Of a DNA stretch of 64,000 bases, positions 43,919 through 54,811 are shown piece after piece (position 1 is the stretch's first letter; each line of letters starts with the position of its first letter). Below the pieces are notes generated by a model. It saw nothing but the letters and a program-made list of their open reading frames with translations, was not told the DNA's origin and did not search any database. The stretch comes from Actinomycetaceae bacterium (GTDB lineage Bacteria; Actinomycetota; Actinomycetes; Actinomycetales; Actinomycetaceae): the NCBI GenBank assembly GCA_028724265.1, contig JAQYDG010000001.1, forward strand, positions 124,001 through 188,000, in the 5' to 3' direction. The position numbers and the translations under genes are program-made.

Positions 43919-45636
43919 CAGGCGACCTTGGGAGCAGTGGGGTTGTGATCGGCGGTTTCGTCGTCTTCTTCCAGGGCTTGACGAAGGACGTCGAGCCCCA
44001 GGGAACCGAGGCTCAGAGCTTTCATATGCCATGCTTTCAGATCGAAGTCCTGGCCGCGAGCCTCGGCGCGATGCCGTGCGTCATTCCGCATGTCGTTCCA
44101 CATGCGCTGGCCAATTTTGTATGACGGCGCTTGCCCTGGCCACCCAAGATATCGATCGAGTTCAAACGAGAGGAACGCTGGATCCATCGCAACGTTGTGA
44201 CGGAGGAACGTCCACGCTGAATCGTGATCCCATGCTCCGTCGCCCCACGTGCCAGCGTCCTTCCCAAGATGCACGCCAAGATCGACCACGACGCGTGCCG
44301 CACGCAGACGCATGGAATCCAGCACGCCCATCATCGAGGCAGGATCCGTGTGGAAGCCGAGTTCAGCCATCAGCTGTTCAGCGTAGAGAGCCCAGCCTTC
44401 GCCGTGGCCAGACATCCAGGATCCCATCCGCCGCCAGTCATTGAGCTCATCGTCCAGATACACGGCAAGGCCAAGTTGGAGGTGGTGGCCGGGCACGCCC
44501 TCGTGGAAGACGGTTGTGCGTTCCTGCCACACATGAAAATCCTCGCTTCCAGCAGGAACCGACCACCACATGGCACCAGGCCGAGTAAAGCCCTGCGTGG
44601 GTGCTGTGTAGTAGATACCGCCCGTGCCGTTAGCGACGACGTTGGTGTCAATGCGTTGCATGGGCGCTGGGATATCAAAATATGCGCCGTTCATCGCTTC
44701 CAGCGCCTGACTCGCTGTCTGTGCCATCCACGTGCGTAAGGAGTCTAAGCCATGGATCGTATACTGAGGATCCGCGTTGAGCCTATCGAGGGCTTCGCGC
44801 ACAGATACACCGTCGCCATACAGCTGCTGAGCGATGCGGCGTTGGGCGGCGTCAATCTTGGCGAGTTCATCAAGCCCCCATTGGTAGGTTTCGTCAAGGT
44901 CGATGGTACTGCCGAGAAAGAGGCGAGAGAAGCGAGCATAACGCTCGCGCCCCACAGCATCTGTTGACGTTGTATGCGCGGCGATCTCCGTACGCAGGAA
45001 CTGAGCGAACTCGCCAAAAGCGTGCTGCGCCTCTACTGTCGCTGTCCCAACAACAACCCCGGAATCGAGGGAAAAACTCGCTGCTTGCTCTGCCAGCGCG
45101 GAGAGTGGGGAGGTGCCTGGATCTGCAACGCGTTCAGCCTGCTGTATGCACTGTTCTACCTGGCGCGCGGGGATAACAGGACCTCCTTGCAGCCGGGCAC
45201 GAAGTGACTGCTGATATCCCGCAAAGGCGTGGTGCACAGAAGCGAGCCGGCGAGCAATGGCGTCCCAGTCTTGAGCCGTGGCGCGAGGCATCATATCGAA
45301 CGTGTCTCGTATAGTCTGCAACGGGGATTCGATCACGTTGATAACTCCGACAGTCTCGCCAGCGTGAGCCAACTCGACGTCGAGCTCCAGTCGTTCTTTG
45401 AGCGCAGCAGCAGTGACGGAGTCTGCGGGGCTTTGTTCCTTGAGCGTGCCGAGTTTCGTCAACGTCTCCTGTGCAAGCGCAGTGTATGCGGCGCAGCCTT
45501 CTGGCGAATAATCGCTCCACGTCCCAGGATCAGCATCAGGGGCGCCAACAGATGTGGCCTCTTCTGGGTTGAGTGCAAGACGTTGATGAAAATAGGAGTT
45601 AGCGAGGCGATCGATATCGCTCAACGATGCAGTCAT
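43918..45636 (-). CDS. DUF885 family protein, putative metallo-carboxypeptidase
   Basis: 572 residues, full length for the family and without a signal peptide, so probably cytoplasmic. The zinc-type motif 'FHEGVPGHHLQLGLA' (about residues 375-390) fits the HExxxHH pattern of DUF885 proteins, which resemble M32/M3-like peptidases. 'GEGWALYAEQLMAELG' and 'YKIGQRMWNDMRNDARHRAE' are other family landmarks. Start ATG 45636 has no ribosome site but a TAGACT lies seven bases upstream, so the message may be leaderless. Overlaps the maf gene by one base. Substrate unknown. Confidence 0.82.
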   Translation of the reverse strand: MTASLSDIDRLANSYFHQRLALNPEEATSVGAPDADPGTWSDYSPEGCAAYTALAQETLTKLGTLKEQSPADSVTAAALKERLELDVELAHAGETVGVINVIESPLQTIRDTFDMMPRATAQDWDAIARRLASVHHAFAGYQQSLRARLQGGPVIPARQVEQCIQQAERVADPGTSPLSALAEQAASFSLDSGVVVGTATVEAQHAFGEFAQFLRTEIAAHTTSTDAVGRERYARFSRLFLGSTIDLDETYQWGLDELAKIDAAQRRIAQQLYGDGVSVREALDRLNADPQYTIHGLDSLRTWMAQTASQALEAMNGAYFDIPAPMQRIDTNVVANGTGGIYYTAPTQGFTRPGAMWWSVPAGSEDFHVWQERTTVFHEGVPGHHLQLGLAVYLDDELNDWRRMGSWMSGHGEGWALYAEQLMAELGFHTDPASMMGVLDSMRLRAARVVVDLGVHLGKDAGTWGDGAWDHDSAWTFLRHNVAMDPAFLSFELDRYLGWPGQAPSYKIGQRMWNDMRNDARHRAEARGQDFDLKAWHMKALSLGSLGLDVLRQALEEDDETADHNPTAPKVA

Positions 45637-45864
45637 GGGTCTAGTCTAGGTGTTTCGTCCTGTATAGCGCCTCAAGTGTGTTGTCGGAGCAGGGATATGT
45701 GATGGTCATACACGTCGGGTATTTAAAAGCTGCATGCTATGGTGTAATGTAGAACACTCTAGGGTGCGTATGACCTAGGCCAGATATTCGGTGCATATGC
45801 GTGCATGTGTGGGTATCAGAGCGTAGAGTGAGATGCGTCACTATTGGAGGAAAGAACAGCAGCT

Positions 45865-47136
45865 ATGACCGCAGTAGAACCTGAGCAGGATCGGTTAACA
45901 CATCACGATCAGCCTCTGCACGATGATCGCACCGACGTTGCTCGCATAGACGCTGCCCGCAGCAAGGAGCAACCTGCAGCTTCGCGTGTTGCGTCCGAAG
46001 GGGAGCTGCCGATGCCTCCGGCTGCTCCTGAGTTGCCGCACCATGACGAGTCTTCGGCTCCGCAGGCGTCCGTTCACGCGGCATACGCCGAACCTATCGG
46101 GCACTTGCCTCGGTCAGAGGGGGATCACCAAGGCCACGACCATGCAAGCCTGTATAAACAGGTCGAGCATCTGTTGGGCGGTCCAGAGGAATATACGCTC
46201 CCACAGGCAGCTCAGGCTGCTGGCATTAGTGTTCAAGCTGCACGTCATTTCTGGTTATCCATGGGCTTCCCCACGATCGAGGACGAACAAACTTCCATCG
46301 TTTTTACCCGCGACGATGTTGAGATGATGACACGCCACCGCGAGATGATCGAAGGCAACGTGATCAGCGAAGCTACGATGAACTCGCTGGTGCGGGCGAT
46401 TTCCCATGCGATTGACCGCCTGGTGGCCTGGCAGAACGAGGCTTTGGTGGAGCAGGTTGTTAATCGTGAACATCTCAATCCTGTCAGGGCACGCGGGTGG
46501 TTGATCCAGCATGCCGGCGACTACGAGGATTTCCTCCAGCAACAAATGAGGTACGCATGGCGCCGACTCTCCGCTGCATCACTGCGGCGTCTGGATTCAG
46601 AGGCTGCGCAGCTTCAGGAGGCGCGATCCTCCCAGATTGAAGTGTTTCGTGCAGTCTCGTTCGTAGATATGGTGGCATTTACAGCCAGGAGCAGCGAACT
46701 GTCCCCGCAGAAACTCGTCAAGCTCATTGAAACATTCGAATATACATGCCGTGACGTGATTGCTTCCCACGGGGCTCATGTGGTCAAAACGATTGGTGAT
46801 GCTTTCCTGTTTACCGCTGACGATGTGCTCACCGGCGCTGATGTGATCACGAGTATTGCTGAGGAACTAGCCAGGTACCCCGAGATGCCCCGGATTCACG
46901 GTTCGCTGGTGTGGGGGAGCGTGGTTTCGCGTTTCGGGGATGTGTTTGGTCCAACGGTTAATCTGGCCTCTCGCTTGGCTGATTCTGCAGCGTCCGGATC
47001 GGTGTTGTTGGATCAAAAAACAGCGATGATTATTCACCAGGTAGCTGAATCTGATTATCGTGTGGTGCCAGCAGGAACACCAGATCTTCAGGGAATTGGC
47101 GTAACGGAGGCTTTTGAGCTGCGCCGCGCCCGCTAG
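45865..47136 (+). CDS. Class III adenylate cyclase with Rv1264-type regulatory N-terminus
   Basis: 423 residues, soluble. The first 95 residues are polar and disordered. Residues about 96-250 resemble the autoinhibitory, pH-sensing N-domain of Rv1264 ('YTLPQAAQAAGISVQAARHF'). The catalytic domain runs from about 258: metal Asp268 in 'FVDMVAFT' and Asp312 in 'KTIGDAFLF', adenine-contacting Lys308, and transition-state Asn366/Arg370 in 'FGPTVNLASRL'. All catalytic residues are present, so cAMP production is expected. ATG 45865 is used; an in-frame TTG at 45844 also exists, and GGAGGAAAG lies between them. The 228-base divergent spacer to DUF885 shows no gene. Confidence 0.85.
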   Translation: MTAVEPEQDRLTHHDQPLHDDRTDVARIDAARSKEQPAASRVASEGELPMPPAAPELPHHDESSAPQASVHAAYAEPIGHLPRSEGDHQGHDHASLYKQVEHLLGGPEEYTLPQAAQAAGISVQAARHFWLSMGFPTIEDEQTSIVFTRDDVEMMTRHREMIEGNVISEATMNSLVRAISHAIDRLVAWQNEALVEQVVNREHLNPVRARGWLIQHAGDYEDFLQQQMRYAWRRLSAASLRRLDSEAAQLQEARSSQIEVFRAVSFVDMVAFTARSSELSPQKLVKLIETFEYTCRDVIASHGAHVVKTIGDAFLFTADDVLTGADVITSIAEELARYPEMPRIHGSLVWGSVVSRFGDVFGPTVNLASRLADSAASGSVLLDQKTAMIIHQVAESDYRVVPAGTPDLQGIGVTEAFELRRAR

Positions 47137-47273
47137 CTATTTATCCACGTTGGCAGTTCTCCCGATGTCACTGCTTGGCTATTATTGTGGCGCTGCGTTC
47201 TTGTTGTGCCGTGAGTGCCATGGGCTGCGTCCATGCGGAGTGCTGAGCCCGGAGCACTGATCCAATGACGCGC

Positions 47274-48572
47274 TTACCCGATTCTGCCAAAGTCGGCTGC
47301 ACTGAGCTCGCCATCCTTCATCTTCTGGAAGAATTGCGGCGCGGAATCTGCGAGCACGACAACGGAGAGGCCGCCCCTGCGTCCATTGATCGTGGCGATG
47401 GGCGGAACCCCAACGAGGCCGCCGTCACCCATCGTTTTTTTCAGCGACAGTGCGGCTTTGCCCAGATCCACCATTCCCGTGCTGGTATCCGTTGTGAGAT
47501 TTGTTGCCGCAGCCGAAACGAGTGCTCTCTGCTTGAACGGGTTCATGAGGACGGCAGGATTGGCGGCGCTCGATACCACTTTTGATACCACCTGACGCTG
47601 TCGATTCGTTCGCCCAATATCACCAGTAGGGTCGGATTTGCGCATACGGGAAAAAGCCAGTGCCTGTGTGCCGTCGGCGTCGTGGCATCCCGACTTCCAC
47701 ACGAGCCCGGAATCGGCATCCTTCACATTCATGTTCAGGCACAGATTTACTCCGCCCACTGCGTCAACGAGGCTTTTGAGGCTGAGCATCGACACCTGAA
47801 CGTAGTGATCGATCGTCATTCCCGTGAGGTTTTCCACCGTTGTGACGAGCAGTGGCGCCCCGCCCAGGGCAAACGCCGCGTTAAGTTTATTGTGTCCGTG
47901 CCCGGGAATGGTGACCCAGCTATCGCGTGGAAGTGAGACGAGGGCAGGCGAGCCGGACTCTGGAACCTGCAGGAGCATTATCGAATCTGAGCGTTCTCCC
48001 ACCGCTGGGTCGTGTGAGCCAGCAGGTCGTTTATCGCTTCCCACAATCAGATATGTGGTTCCAGGGGTATCTGGCCTGCCGGAGAGTGCATCTGTATGGA
48101 TGAGCAGGGAGTTGCCGTAGAACAGCAGATAGACCGGCCATGCCATCATCAGCACCAGGAGCAGAACAATGCATATCAGGATCCAGCGCTTGGGGTGAAC
48201 TCTTCGTGCTGGACGTGCCATTCTGCCGGGTATCTGCGCGAGTGCGGATGCGGATCTGGGTGCCACGCGGTATGCAGAAGGATTCTGTGCTGGCGCAGCG
48301 GCTTCTGCGGCGTGGGCTTGCGCGGCCGAGCGCGGGGGATAACGCGGCGGGACGTTGGAGCTGCGTGTATATCGAGGTGCAGGAGGAGCCGAGCTACGGC
48401 GTGCGGCCTCCTCTCGCAAAAACGGTGGGACACGAGGAGTATTCTCGCCGCCGGCGTGGATGCCAGCTGCCTGAGCTCCATGCCCAACCGGCTGCGCTGA
48501 GCCTGCCGGTCGTTGGCGCCTGATGTGCGGCTCGAACGAGGGCGGCTGAGGATGCTGTTCGTCAAATGGCAT
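47274..48572 (-). CDS. LytR-CpsA-Psr (LCP) family phosphotransferase 1
   Basis: 432 residues. A Pro/Ala/Arg-rich cytoplasmic N-terminus (about 1-128) precedes one transmembrane helix (about 130-152) and an outside LCP domain (about 168-370). Motifs: 'LIVGSDKRPAG', 'ERSDSIMLLQVP', 'LVSLPRDSWVTIP' and 'NKLNAAFALGG', with the Arg and Asp residues that bind the polyprenyl-pyrophosphate. LCP enzymes move a finished glycopolymer from its lipid carrier to peptidoglycan. Located at the edge of a glycan-synthesis cluster and next to a second LCP gene, which fits attachment of that polymer. Confidence 0.92.
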   Translation of the reverse strand: MPFDEQHPQPPSFEPHIRRQRPAGSAQPVGHGAQAAGIHAGGENTPRVPPFLREEAARRSSAPPAPRYTRSSNVPPRYPPRSAAQAHAAEAAAPAQNPSAYRVAPRSASALAQIPGRMARPARRVHPKRWILICIVLLLVLMMAWPVYLLFYGNSLLIHTDALSGRPDTPGTTYLIVGSDKRPAGSHDPAVGERSDSIMLLQVPESGSPALVSLPRDSWVTIPGHGHNKLNAAFALGGAPLLVTTVENLTGMTIDHYVQVSMLSLKSLVDAVGGVNLCLNMNVKDADSGLVWKSGCHDADGTQALAFSRMRKSDPTGDIGRTNRQRQVVSKVVSSAANPAVLMNPFKQRALVSAAATNLTTDTSTGMVDLGKAALSLKKTMGDGGLVGVPPIATINGRRGGLSVVVLADSAPQFFQKMKDGELSAADFGRIG

Positions 48573-48597
48573 AATCGTAGGCCTGGTTGTTGAAGAT

Positions 48598-50172
48598 TTA
48601 CACTGATCGAGCCGATTGCCGCGTGCACGTCACCGTTGCTTGGACGGCTGGTGGCTTCGTATGTGATGCGGACGGGGACGAGGGTGAGGATTGTGCGCGA
48701 GCACCATTCGATCCCTGCTGGGCTCCCTGAGATTGGGAGGACTGAGCTTGATCACCTGATGCCGATGCCCCGCTCTGTGCAGGATGTTGCCCGTCAGTGC
48801 TGGTTGCAGATTGCTGCGACGTGGAGGGTGCGATTTGTACGCGCTCCCCATACCCGTTCGTATCACCGCCGGTGACGATAATCGCCTGATCGTTGATAAT
48901 TGCGTTCCACAGTTCACGAGCGTTCGGAGCCAACACGAGTCTGTTGGGATCGTAGGGATCAGCTTCAAACGGCGCTGTCACAGTGGCTAGCTGAGAGCCC
49001 GTAATATTCTTTAGCGACTGTGCAAGCCCTGCCATCGTTGAAAGACCGGAGAGATTATCCGAGATATTCAGCGAACGCGTGGCGCTATCCAACACTTTGT
49101 AGAGCGAGGGCACGTTCGTCAGAAGGCTCTTGGAAAGAACTTCGTTGACCAGTGAACGCACGAGCTGCTGTTGGCGCGAAATACGCGATACATCAGATCC
49201 GTCCCCGATATTGTGGCGCGCGCGGGCTAAAGCCAGTGCCTGTGTGCCGTTAAGGAGAATGCATCCTTGTGGGACGTTCAAATTGGATGACGGATCGTTG
49301 ACGGGATGGTCAAAATACATGGGTACGCCGTTAAGCGAATCGACAACGGTTTTAAAAGAATTAAATTCAAGAACCGCGTATCCGTCGAGATGAATCTGGG
49401 TGATTGATTCCACCGTTTTCATAGTGCACGCAGCAGCGGAAGGAATATCGGAGGTCTGAGCCCCGGTTGCAAATGCGGCATTAAACATCTGACGATGCTG
49501 CGGTTTCGTGGTGAATGTTTGGGTTGACGTGGCACTCTGCCGAACCGTACATGAAGGAATATCCACAAGGAGATCGCGGGGAATGGATGCGACGATCATC
49601 CGCGATCTATCAGATGAAATATGCACAATCATCGTGGTATCGGCACGCATGCCACCTACGGTTGCATTGTTGACGACCGATCCGTCGGCGTTGCGGCGCA
49701 CGTCAGAACCAAGCACGAGAATATTGACCGGCCGCCCAGCATTGGGATCCACGATATCGGGGGTGGTACGGCCAAGAAGATCACCGACGTTGCTGCTTTG
49801 AATGTTTCCCTGCAAGCGCATCACGCCGAAATACGCGGTACTTGCAACGATCAGAGCCAGGCTGAGCAGTGCCAACAGTAACGCGCGCAGCCCGCGCCGA
49901 GGTGCTGGTGGTTTGGCATAGTGGGCACCAAGAGGAGAAACATTTTTCACACGGTACATTCTAGATGCGTTGACTCGAGAAACCATGGATATTCTGGCCT
50001 TGTGCGCTGAATGGAGGAAGCTGCTCTCGCGTCCGAGAGTGCGGGTAGGGCTGGTCAGGAGCCTCCTTGCCGATTGGCTTTGGCTCTGTAGACGGCGAGA
50101 AACTGGTGAATTCTTGCGGTTTTTGCTGCGGCTGAGAGTGCTAGCTTCGTCTTCGTTCCGGCGCAACGACAC
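48598..50172 (-). CDS. LytR-CpsA-Psr (LCP) family phosphotransferase 2
   Basis: Up to 524 residues. A transmembrane helix at about 95-115 is followed by the LCP domain (about 145-360): 'ILVLGSDVRRNADGS', 'RADTTMIVHIS', 'IVASIPRDLLVDIP' and 'FNAAFATGAQ'. The tail from about 440 is Ser/Gln/Ala-rich. The start is uncertain: the frame opens with GTG at 50172, but ATG at 49986 (residue 63) or 49959 (residue 72) would leave a short cytoplasmic part more usual for the family; none has a strong ribosome site. It lies 25 bases upstream of LCP 1 and is divergent from glf. Confidence 0.9.
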   Translation of the reverse strand: MSLRRNEDEASTLSRSKNRKNSPVSRRLQSQSQSARRLLTSPTRTLGRESSFLHSAHKARISMVSRVNASRMYRVKNVSPLGAHYAKPPAPRRGLRALLLALLSLALIVASTAYFGVMRLQGNIQSSNVGDLLGRTTPDIVDPNAGRPVNILVLGSDVRRNADGSVVNNATVGGMRADTTMIVHISSDRSRMIVASIPRDLLVDIPSCTVRQSATSTQTFTTKPQHRQMFNAAFATGAQTSDIPSAAACTMKTVESITQIHLDGYAVLEFNSFKTVVDSLNGVPMYFDHPVNDPSSNLNVPQGCILLNGTQALALARARHNIGDGSDVSRISRQQQLVRSLVNEVLSKSLLTNVPSLYKVLDSATRSLNISDNLSGLSTMAGLAQSLKNITGSQLATVTAPFEADPYDPNRLVLAPNARELWNAIINDQAIIVTGGDTNGYGERVQIAPSTSQQSATSTDGQHPAQSGASASGDQAQSSQSQGAQQGSNGARAQSSPSSPSASHTKPPAVQATVTCTRQSARSV

Positions 50173-50222
50173 CAGAAATGTGAGTAATTGCGTGTGTGCC
50201 TGAACACGTCACAATTCGGTAA

Positions 50223-51464
<1,242 letters not shown>

Positions 51465-51567
51465 GTCTCCTGCGGTGTCGTCAAGGCTACCGTAGACGTC
51501 GAGCTCGTCCGGGTTGTCGGGAAGTTCGAACCATCCGTGGTGCCCAGGCTGGCCGGAGGCGGGATCT

Positions 51568-53625
51568 CTAGTTGTGGCGTGGGATCTGCCCACATGCTGT
51601 GATCTGAACGAGCTTGGCGTCCCCTCGTTGGGCGATGACGGGGCCGAGGTTGCCGTTTGCGGTATCGTTCAGACCTGGCACGCTCCCAGCCTGCCTCACC
51701 CATTGTTTCGGCTCTGAACCCGTGAAGTCGAAGGCATAGCCGATCTTATATTCTCTGATAATCGGGCATATGCGAGGGTTCGAGCTGCCTTCGTTCAGGT
51801 GTTGCATCAGGTAGTATGCGTCGGAGTTTTGATCAACTCCCAGCCCTAGGGTTGGGAGGAATGTGCGGATGCCGGAAACCGGCCACGAGAGTGTTGCACC
51901 TTGCCACGGGTTACCGATTGTGATCGCGTCAGCTGGCACAATCGTTTTCATATCCTCGAATAATGCATACTTCTCGGAGTTCAGCAGGTCGTTCGCACGG
52001 GTATCTTGCGCCGAGTAAAAATAATCCTTGAGCCACGTGTTTGATGCGTGCCATGTGGGAAGCATGATGGCATAGGCGAGGAAGCTCGCCGTAGCAGCGG
52101 CGCGTACGCAGACATCCACAGTCGGGGACACGCGTGCTGTGAATGCGAACACCTGGGATGTGCCTTGTGCAGCGAGCAGCGGTGCAACCACGCTCAGAAG
52201 AGCAAAAAGCCGCAATGAATCTGCATACCAGAAGCCGACTGTATACGCTTGAAGCCACATTGGTGCAGCGAACGAGAGGAAACAGAGTAGAGCGAATACT
52301 GCATACGTGATGCTAGTCCATCGCAGGTGCGGGCGGCGTATATTCGCCACGAAACCGATGAGGACGAGGATTGTCAACGGCGCCATGATGATGAGCTCGC
52401 GTTTACCCGCAGGTTCACCCGGAATGGATCCAATCAGCAGAATAGCATGCTCAAGTCCGCCTTGAATATCGACACCATGAAAATTCGGAGCAGTCATGTT
52501 CCCGAGTCTTTGTGGTGTGACGAGTGCGATCATGGCGGCGTTGAGGAGCAGAGCAAGTCCACTCCACAGAGTGCAGATGCGTCCAACGCTCAGCGCCGTC
52601 GTGTCGCTGTGATGTGCGGCGTGTGACGGCACTTGCGTCCTGCTGTAGTGAAGGTGGAAAGCAAAACCAGTGGCGAGTGCCGCATGAATGAATGCAATCA
52701 CAGCTGAGGGTTGGGAGATGGCAAGCGCAGCAATGCTCACAACAAGAACGAGGCTGAGGGTGACGATTGTCTGGCGTCTGTGGCTGCTGTGCCATGTGCG
52801 CTGCCAGGCCAGACAGTAGACCGCGATCGCTGCCGGCAACAGACTGTCCCCAAGCAGGTTCGCATACAAGGTTCCTGCCCACGTCATCGTGAGGGGAAAC
52901 ATGGGGAACACAGCAGAACATAGGGTGGCGATTGCGGTTGTTGATGTGTTTGCGTATGCGCGTTGCGCCAAGGATGCAATGCCGCAGGGGAAGACCAGAA
53001 ATGCAGCGACAACCGTCACAACATTCACCGCTTCTGGTACCGTTGCGTGCGCAGTGAGGGCGACGAGGGCGGCAACGTCATGGAAGCCAACGGGATAGAG
53101 GCTCGAGCCGGTCGCGCGATAAATGTGTGCAGCATCTAGGAGCGATCCGTCGCGTGTAGTGACGATCGCTTGCGTCTGGTTGAGGTGATAGCTTGCGTCG
53201 ATTGTTTGGGACATGGCATCGACGCCACCGATACGGGAAAGATAGTGAAGTGCGGAGACGATGAACACGATCACGATCACGCACACGATGGCAATGTCCC
53301 AGAACGACCGTTGAGCGTGATGAGCGTCCAGGCCGATGCTCTCATGTGCCCTCATCCAGCGCCCGAAAGGGAAGGCGATGCACGCTGCTGCGCCGCTGAG
53401 GAGTGCCACTGGAACGATGCTGAAATGAATGTTGAGCCAGGCTGCACAGATCGCAGCTGTGGCGATAAGTGCAACAGACGCCAAGGGAGCCCAGGCGACG
53501 AGGATGAGACGACGAAGACCTGCAGCCCAACCGAGGAGTAGGCCAGGTATCCACAGGAGGACGATAGCGACAGCGAACACCGGCAGTGAGGGCGCAATGA
53601 ACGAAAGCGCATCGAGACTGGCCAT
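51568..53625 (-). CDS. Large polytopic membrane protein, DUF6541-like (possible GT-C glycosyltransferase)
   Basis: 685 residues with about 12-14 hydrophobic helices and an extracytoplasmic C-terminal domain of roughly 150 residues ending at the stop. The early region 'TIDASYHLNQTQAIVTTRDG' lies in the first outside loop and fits the DUF6541 family of actinobacterial membrane proteins, which resemble GT-C transferases that use lipid-linked sugars. I see no proven catalytic motif. It is 13 bases downstream of a family 2 glycosyltransferase gene, so the two are probably one transcript. Assignment to DUF6541 is from memory of the family and not certain. Confidence 0.6.
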   Translation of the reverse strand: MASLDALSFIAPSLPVFAVAIVLLWIPGLLLGWAAGLRRLILVAWAPLASVALIATAAICAAWLNIHFSIVPVALLSGAAACIAFPFGRWMRAHESIGLDAHHAQRSFWDIAIVCVIVIVFIVSALHYLSRIGGVDAMSQTIDASYHLNQTQAIVTTRDGSLLDAAHIYRATGSSLYPVGFHDVAALVALTAHATVPEAVNVVTVVAAFLVFPCGIASLAQRAYANTSTTAIATLCSAVFPMFPLTMTWAGTLYANLLGDSLLPAAIAVYCLAWQRTWHSSHRRQTIVTLSLVLVVSIAALAISQPSAVIAFIHAALATGFAFHLHYSRTQVPSHAAHHSDTTALSVGRICTLWSGLALLLNAAMIALVTPQRLGNMTAPNFHGVDIQGGLEHAILLIGSIPGEPAGKRELIIMAPLTILVLIGFVANIRRPHLRWTSITYAVFALLCFLSFAAPMWLQAYTVGFWYADSLRLFALLSVVAPLLAAQGTSQVFAFTARVSPTVDVCVRAAATASFLAYAIMLPTWHASNTWLKDYFYSAQDTRANDLLNSEKYALFEDMKTIVPADAITIGNPWQGATLSWPVSGIRTFLPTLGLGVDQNSDAYYLMQHLNEGSSNPRICPIIREYKIGYAFDFTGSEPKQWVRQAGSVPGLNDTANGNLGPVIAQRGDAKLVQITACGQIPRHN

Positions 53626-53638
53626 GGTGTTCAGCGTA

Positions 53639-54718
53639 TCACCGGCGAGATTTCAAGAATGCGAAGAGGCGGGTGCGCGCTTTCACCTTGGTGATGAGCT
53701 TCCCCAAGCCGAACATCATCCGAGGGTTCTGCGCGACGATCACGCGGTACGCCAAGGCCATATAGGGCGAGTTAGCATGTGCCAGGTGTGCGGCGGCACG
53801 CGCCTTGGGCGTGCATGCCATCCGTTCAATGTCCGCGAGCTTGTCCGCATCAGAGAGTGGTGAGCTGGGTGACGTCACATTTTCGATAGATCCGATCAGT
53901 CGATCAGTGTATCGGCGTGCCAGAAACTCCGTGGTAGAGGCGTCTCGTACTCCCCACGAGGTGAAGAGCTCACGTAGCCAACCGTCCTCTTCTTCGCGCT
54001 TCTCAAAAATGTCGGGTCGGTACTTCGTGGTTTCGCTCTCTTGGCGGGCGCGGATGAAGTGATAAAACTTTTCATCGGTGACGCGTACACGTTCAATATC
54101 GCGGATCACGTCCAGGTTGAATGGGAAGTCATCCATGAATGTAGAGCGGAACTGAATATGGTGTTCGTCCACGTAGGAACGCAAAATGATCTTATTCCAC
54201 GGCGCGTAGAGCAGGTTATGATCCATCAGGCGAGCGGCATCATGCCGGAAGTCATCCTGTGACGCATACTCGATTGACGGAACTTCCTTCGTTTCGCGGA
54301 AGAACTTCCCAGTGCCTTCCTCCGAGCTGTCGCCGTAGTAGGTGTCGATGTAGAAGCCTGCCACCACCATCTGTGCGTTGGATTTCTCAGCAAGGCTCAC
54401 CAGGCGTTGAAGCATCGTGGGTTCACACCAGTCGTCCCCATCCATGAAGTAGTAGTACTTTCCACGCGCCATGCTCATTGCGTTGTTACGTGCAGCAGGT
54501 GCGCCCCCGTTTTCTTGGTGCACTGCACGAATGCGTGGATCGCGCTTGGCATACTGATCCAGAATTTCGCCCGAGCGGTCAGGAGACCCATCATCAACGG
54601 CGATCACCTCGAAGTCTGTGAATGTTTGGGCAAGCAGACTCTCTAAAGCACGGCCGATATAGCCCTCTACTTTGTATGCCGGAATGATAACCGTCACCAT
54701 CGGTTGTGGATGATCCAC
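53639..54718 (-). CDS. Family 2 glycosyltransferase (GT-A fold)
   Basis: 359 residues, cytoplasmic face. The N-terminal GT-A domain has 'MVTVIIPAYKVEGYIGRALE' (7-26), the nucleotide-sugar Asp pair 'VIAVDDGSPDRS' and 'YYYFMDGDDWCEP' containing the DxD. The C-terminal helical part is typical of CpsI/EpsJ-like transferases. GTG 54718 follows AAGGAG. It adds one sugar in building the repeat unit; donor and acceptor cannot be told. Next gene downstream is the DUF6541-like membrane protein. Confidence 0.88.
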   Translation of the reverse strand: MDHPQPMVTVIIPAYKVEGYIGRALESLLAQTFTDFEVIAVDDGSPDRSGEILDQYAKRDPRIRAVHQENGGAPAARNNAMSMARGKYYYFMDGDDWCEPTMLQRLVSLAEKSNAQMVVAGFYIDTYYGDSSEEGTGKFFRETKEVPSIEYASQDDFRHDAARLMDHNLLYAPWNKIILRSYVDEHHIQFRSTFMDDFPFNLDVIRDIERVRVTDEKFYHFIRARQESETTKYRPDIFEKREEEDGWLRELFTSWGVRDASTTEFLARRYTDRLIGSIENVTSPSSPLSDADKLADIERMACTPKARAAAHLAHANSPYMALAYRVIVAQNPRMMFGLGKLITKVKARTRLFAFLKSRR

Positions 54719-54811
54719 CGTTTTCTCCTTGATTGTGCGTCAGGCGGCGCAACGCCAGTTGCCTACCTATTATCTGTGTCTCGGCTGTGCGAGCGTTATC
54801 TTCTTATTCTT

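Noticed and set aside
45660-45780. TGTGA...TCATA inverted motif suggestive of a CRP site before the cyclase gene
   Set aside because: The spacing between half-sites is 3 instead of 6 bases and the arms are not truly complementary.
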